From NCBI RefSeq assembly GCF_003148685.1, contig NZ_QGGR01000034.1, positions 1-64,000 of the forward strand: a stretch of DNA of 64,000 nt, read 5' to 3'. The notes beneath the pieces are model-generated. The model ran no database searches and was not told the DNA's origin. It was given only the letters and a program-made list of their open reading frames with translations. Below, in pieces: positions 60,968 to 64,000 of this stretch; the first letter of the stretch is position 1, and each line of letters opens with the position of its first letter. The translations under genes and the position numbers were made by a program. Source of the DNA: Actinoplanes xinjiangensis. Its GTDB lineage: Bacteria; Actinomycetota; Actinomycetes; Mycobacteriales; Micromonosporaceae.

Positions 60968-61320
60968 GCGGATTCCTCCCGCTCGCATGCCGGCGGCCCC
61001 GCGGCCGCCGCGCAGTATCTTGGCGCAGAATCGGCGCCGGGCGATGCGATCGAGACTGTCGTGAAGTGGCGGCAGGGCGTGGTGCAGGGCGTCAACGTCG
61101 GGAAAGTGAGAGCGATCACATTCGCGTGTCGCGGCGGCATTGCCGCAGGTCACCGAGGGTTTTTGTACGGCTACCTTCCAGTGCGGCCAGGATGCCGGCG
61201 GAGAGCGGGACGGGCACCCTGAGCCGGCGGTGATCGCGCGGCAAGGGGTGCCCGTCTCGGAACTTGATCACCTACCCGATCGGTCTCCTCCTCGTGGGCA
61301 GGTGCGCGGAACGACTTGAA
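60968..61320. other. Intergenic interval with a hairpin at 61207-61258
   Basis: No gene is supported. A notable inverted repeat, GGGACGGGCACCC (61207-61219) and GGGTGCCCGTCTC (61246-61258), pairs at 12 of 13 positions across a 26-bp loop. It lies 60-110 bp past the stop of the secreted protein at 61321 on the minus strand, so a terminator role is possible. Confidence 0.5.
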
Positions 61321-62178
61321 TCAATGCACGGTGGAAACGCCGGACGTCGTGACGAGCTTGCGCACGGCGGCCCGGGTGATCTTCTTGAGTTCGCGGTCCT
61401 TCGGGTCGTTCGCGCCGACCAGGCCCACGGTCAGGGCGACATCGCGGTAGGCGACCTGCGCGAACGTCACCCGCGCCGAGATGTCGATGCCGAAGAACCG
61501 GGCGTCCAGGGTCACGATCCCGGTGATCGACTCGTCGCCGAGCTGCGGATTCCAGGCCAGCGGCTGCGTCATGATCTTGGCGCCCTCGACCTCGATCAGC
61601 GGGCAGTCCTCCAGGACCTCCTGAACATGGTCGACCAGCTGCAGGGCCTCGTCCTCGCCGACCGCGGACAGCGCCTCGACGATGACGGCGCCGGTCTTCT
61701 CGTGCGTGAAGGCGACTCCGGCCGTCGGCGGGACGTCGTCGAAGTCGGGCTCGGTCACCGGCGGCGGGGGCGGGCTGGCCTTGACCGGCTCCGGCGCGGA
61801 CGGGCCCGGTACGTCCGCGGGCGGGACGGTGGGAACCGGCTCATCCGTCGGGATCGCCGGACCGGTGGCGGTCAGCGCCGAGACGTCGTCGGCGGCCTCG
61901 CAGGGATTGCCGCTCAGCTCCTCCGAGGTGAGCATCGCTGCCAGGATCTCGGCGAAGCCCTCCTCGTCCTGCTTGATGTACCCGGCAGGCACATCCTTCC
62001 CGGTGATGAGCGCCTTCTCCAGCTGTTCCTGCCGGTCCGGCGGCTCGGGCACACCCGCGATCACCGGAGCCACGGCGCTCGCCGGAGCGGGCAGGCCGGC
62101 GATCGAGGACAGGCCGAGTCCCGCGGAAACGGCGAGGACGGCAGGGAACTTGAATGTTCTATGTGTTATGAGAGCCAT
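61321..62178 (-). CDS. Secreted hypothetical protein with proline-rich linker
   Basis: A 285-aa exported protein. Signal peptide about 1-36. An N-terminal segment (about 40-100: LEKALITGKDVPAGYIKQDEEGF) resembles the lead-in of actinobacterial PknH-like sensor/ lipoprotein families. A Pro-rich linker follows (about 105-140), then a C-terminal beta domain (about 145-285). Two cysteines (GNPC, EDC) could form a disulfide. Function unknown. Confidence 0.7.
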   Translation of the reverse strand: MALITHRTFKFPAVLAVSAGLGLSSIAGLPAPASAVAPVIAGVPEPPDRQEQLEKALITGKDVPAGYIKQDEEGFAEILAAMLTSEELSGNPCEAADDVSALTATGPAIPTDEPVPTVPPADVPGPSAPEPVKASPPPPPVTEPDFDDVPPTAGVAFTHEKTGAVIVEALSAVGEDEALQLVDHVQEVLEDCPLIEVEGAKIMTQPLAWNPQLGDESITGIVTLDARFFGIDISARVTFAQVAYRDVALTVGLVGANDPKDRELKKITRAAVRKLVTTSGVSTVH

Positions 62179-62205
62179 TCTTACAGGCTAGATATCATTT
62201 GTACG

Positions 62206-62658
62206 TTAGGACGTAATAGTGACGATTTCGAAGACGGCCACCCGGTCGGCAGCGGCCTCGAACTCGTCCGCACCGCCGGTGGCGACCAGCCCGATCCGCA
62301 CGAAGAACGGCACTCCGTGGGGCACCTCGGCGGGAAACGCCCGCATCACGGCACGCCGCGTTCCCCCGTCGGTGATCTCGGTGAGCCGGACGTGCTCCCG
62401 CCGGCGCCCGGAGGCGAGATCACCCCGTCCCGCCGCGCGCACGTTCCTGGCCCAGTCCCCGTCGGGGAGCCCGGCCACCAGGTAGCGGCGGCCCTCGACG
62501 ATCAGCGGGGAGACCGGCGTGGGACGGGGCGTGCCGGAGCGCCGGCCCGGAACGGTGAGCACGTGGACGGTGCCCAGTCGCAACCCGAGCCGACTGAGGA
62601 CCCGGACCACCCGGTTGACGGCGGGCAGCCAGCGGGGCAATCGCAGCGCAGTGGCCAT
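62206..62658 (-). CDS. Deazaflavin-dependent nitroreductase-family protein (DUF385)
   Basis: A 150-aa split-barrel flavin/F420-binding protein. VHVLTVPGRRSGTPRPTPVSPLIVEGRRYLVAG and WARNVRAAGRGDL are the family hallmarks (Ddn-like, F420H2-dependent quinone/nitro reductases). The gene is divergent from a MarR regulator with twin TTCGA-N3-TCGAA boxes between them. ATG 62658, or GTG 62661 one codon upstream. Confidence 0.87.
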   Translation of the reverse strand: MATALRLPRWLPAVNRVVRVLSRLGLRLGTVHVLTVPGRRSGTPRPTPVSPLIVEGRRYLVAGLPDGDWARNVRAAGRGDLASGRRREHVRLTEITDGGTRRAVMRAFPAEVPHGVPFFVRIGLVATGGADEFEAAADRVAVFEIVTITS

Positions 62659-62670
62659 CACGGCAATCCT

Positions 62671-62724
62671 TTCGATGATCGAAGCATTATGTCCACGGTA
62701 CGGTATATTCCTTCGAGTGTCGAA
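62671..62724. promoter_or_regulatory. Twin TTCGA-N3-TCGAA boxes, MarR-type operators
   Basis: TTCGATGATCGAA (62671-62683) and TTCGAGTGTCGAA (62712-62724) are identical in both half-sites and start 41 bp apart, about four helical turns. The first lies 13 bp before the reductase start; the second covers the MarR start codon (GTG 62717). A TATATT -10 (62704-62709) seven bp before that GTG suggests a leaderless MarR mRNA. Confidence 0.75.
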
Positions 62725-63232
62725 ACAATCCGTGTTCGGCCGACGTGCCGTCCGGCCGTCCGGCGAGCAGACTCCCCTGGCAGCCGCCGCCGACGCCGCC
62801 GCGGCCTTCGGGTCGGCCACCGACGAGGTCGACGAGGCGGTCGCCGAGGTACTCGCCGTCAACCGCACCGACCTGCGGATCCTCGGGCTGGTCGACGCGG
62901 CCGGGACGATGACCGCGGGTGCTGTGGCCGAAGCCGCCCGGCTCAGCCCGGCAGCCACCACGGCGGCCATCCAGCGGCTGGTCGCAGCCGGTCACCTGCG
63001 CCGCGACACCGATCCGGACGACCGTCGCCGTGCCGTCGTCACCGTCACCCCGGAGACCGCCGAGGTGATCGACCGGCTCTACGGTCCGATCGGCGAGGCC
63101 GGGCACCGGCTGCTCACCCGATACACCACCGAGGAGTTGCGCCTGGTCACCGGTTTTCTCGAGCGGGGCCGGGCGATGCAGATCGCGCAGGCGGCCCGGA
63201 TCAGAAACACTGCCCGGGACCCCGGCGTGTGA
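62717..63232 (+). CDS. MarR-family transcriptional regulator
   Basis: A 171-aa MarR regulator. VLAVNRTDLRILGLVDAAGTMTAGAVAEAARLSPAATTAAIQRLVAAGHLRRDTDPDDRRRAVVTVTPE is the winged helix with the DxxDRR wing. GTG 62717 is the likely leaderless start. The stop falls inside the first unit of a 54-bp tandem duplication, so the last ten or so residues come from the duplicated sequence. Confidence 0.9.
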   Translation: MSKQSVFGRRAVRPSGEQTPLAAAADAAAAFGSATDEVDEAVAEVLAVNRTDLRILGLVDAAGTMTAGAVAEAARLSPAATTAAIQRLVAAGHLRRDTDPDDRRRAVVTVTPETAEVIDRLYGPIGEAGHRLLTRYTTEELRLVTGFLERGRAMQIAQAARIRNTARDPGV

Positions 63233-63308
63233 CCGTCGGCCGGCACGTGGTGCGTCAGAAACACTGCCCGGGAACCCGGCGTGTGACCGTCGGCCGGCAC
63301 GTGGTGCG
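63201..63308 (+). repeat. 54-bp tandem duplication at the MarR 3' end
   Basis: Two head-to-tail units (63201-63254, 63255-63308) beginning TCAGAAACACTGCCCGGG differ at one base. The MarR stop (63230-63232) lies in the first unit. Between the MarR stop and the amidohydrolase stop there is no other feature. Confidence 0.95.
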
Positions 63309-63347
63309 GTCGAAGTCGGGCGCCGGCATCCACCGGGCGGCGGGCCA

Positions 63348-64000
63348 CTACGCCCGGTGGGCGATCCGGCCGTCGACGACGGTGAGGGCGATCGGGGACT
63401 CGGCGAACTCGTCCGGGTCGGCGGCCAGCGGATCGAGACCGAAGACCGTCAGGTCGGCGCGGTGACCGGGCACGAGACGGCCGGACCGGCCGGCCTGTCC
63501 CGCCGCCGCGGCCGCCTCGCTGGTGTAGCCCTCCAGGGCCATCCGGGCGGTGAGGGCCTGCTCCGGCAGCACCGCCTCGACACCCGGCTCCCCCGCCGGC
63601 CGGCGCAGGCGGGCCGCGGCCAGGATCGCGCGCGGGTCGAACGGCGCGATCGGCCAGTCCGAGCCGAGCGCCAGACGGGCCCCCTGATCGCGCAGGTCAC
63701 GGGCCCGGAACGCGCGGTCGGCACGGCGTTTGCCGAGCCGGGTCGACCAGTTGTCGCTGTGGTCGGCCCGGATGTAACCGGTGCAGTGGGTGGGCTGCAT
63801 GCCGGCCGTCACGTTCAGCGCGGCGAACCGCCCGATCAGCTCCGACGGCATCGTCTCCAGATGTTCCACCCGGTGCGGAACCGGGGTGGCGGGCACCTCC
63901 GCGTAGGTGTCGAGCACGTACCGGATCCCGGCGTCGCCGATGGCGTGCGTGACCAGCGGGACACCGTGCCCGGCCAGGAACGCCGCGGCGGACCTGTAGT
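63348..64000 (-). CDS. Amidohydrolase family 3 (YtcJ-like), C-terminal part
   Basis: The C-terminal 217 residues of a metal-dependent amidohydrolase; the gene runs off the right edge and its start is outside. It reads VPLVTHAIGDAGIRYVLD (metal His), RVEHLETM, GMQPTHCTGY, LALGSDWPIAPFDPR (Asp), ALEGYTSEAAAAAGQAGRSGRLVPGHRADLTVFGLDP. These motifs are typical of the YtcJ/AepA-like amidohydrolase_3 group, which deacylate or hydrolyse unknown amides. The 3' end is beside the 54-bp duplication. Confidence 0.88.
   Translation of the reverse strand, partial: YRSAAAFLAGHGVPLVTHAIGDAGIRYVLDTYAEVPATPVPHRVEHLETMPSELIGRFAALNVTAGMQPTHCTGYIRADHSDNWSTRLGKRRADRAFRARDLRDQGARLALGSDWPIAPFDPRAILAAARLRRPAGEPGVEAVLPEQALTARMALEGYTSEAAAAAGQAGRSGRLVPGHRADLTVFGLDPLAADPDEFAESPIALTVVDGRIAHRA

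Noticed and set aside
61264..63465. 733-codon + strand frame
   Set aside because: It runs antisense to two supported genes and out of frame through the MarR gene; no domain is visible.

Overview
The window is high-GC actinobacterial DNA. The codon usage, the many GTG starts, secreted multidomain glycoside hydrolases with CBM13/CBM42/LamG modules, a DivIVA/Wag31-type protein, a DUF574 methyltransferase and deazaflavin/LLM-class oxidoreductases all fit a filamentous soil actinomycete. Micromonosporaceae (Actinoplanes-like) is my best guess, an inference only. I saw no rRNA or tRNA gene, no complete insertion sequence, no phage gene and no CRISPR-Cas genes.

Layout. 0-6.2 kb holds housekeeping and regulatory genes: WYL, DinB-like, PaaI thioesterase/HxlR pair, a GNAT enzyme behind an iron box, arylamine N-acetyltransferase and an MFS carrier. 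6.2-8.8 kb is almost gene-free and repeat-rich: degenerate 64-67-bp tandem repeats, one small membrane protein with an (SG)n tract, 30-bp repeats, and an array of six 53-bp palindromic units at an exact 63-bp period. 8.8-12.6 kb has an FAD monooxygenase, an NYN-TetR-DoxX-like operon and an unknown protein. 12.6-20.9 kb is a secreted polysaccharide block: a 1628-aa double-GH43/double-LamG protein and a GH30-type protein with a lectin module. 21-35.4 kb is mixed: VOC, M28 peptidase, DivIVA, two small membrane/secreted genes, MFS, MDR reductase/AraC, an FIST plus GAF-GGDEF-EAL operon, LysR/ALDH, SGNH hydrolase and GT2. 35.5-43.1 kb has L-serine dehydratase, a GH43-CBM42 arabinan-type enzyme, a PadR/HAAS pair, a copper monooxygenase-like lipoprotein, an LLM oxidoreductase and a membrane GGDEF protein. 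43.1-48.0 kb is an oxidative L-fucose catabolic operon under a GntR/FCD regulator with a perfect 28-bp palindromic operator; its lactonase gene is a decayed remnant. 48-54.4 kb carries a membrane protein, GH94 cellobiose phosphorylase and a secreted GH2-CBM42 enzyme. 54.4-64 kb is mixed: VOC, esterase, intradiol dioxygenase lipoprotein, methyltransferase, GNAT, secreted low-complexity and CBM32-like proteins, a MarR/deazaflavin-reductase pair and the 3' part of an amidohydrolase.

How the genes fit together. Two GH43 proteins, GH30, GH2-CBM42, GH94 and the L-fucose pathway suggest use of plant wall material (arabinan, arabinogalactan, cellobiose, fucosylated side chains). The genes are dispersed but share control architecture. 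Both GH43 genes have a TTGACR-N17-AACACT promoter with a GTTAGCGCTAAC-type operator; GH30 has ATGTTTACGTAAACAT; GH94 has TGGGAGCGCTCCCA, the motif known for CebR. No LacI-type regulator and no sugar importer lie in the window.

Most unusual signal. A family of exactly 53-bp palindromes occurs as three single copies beside carbohydrate and serine-dehydratase genes, with compensatory base changes between copies. The same element recurs as the six-unit, 63-bp-period array at 8.27-8.64 kb. I do not recognise it as a described element.
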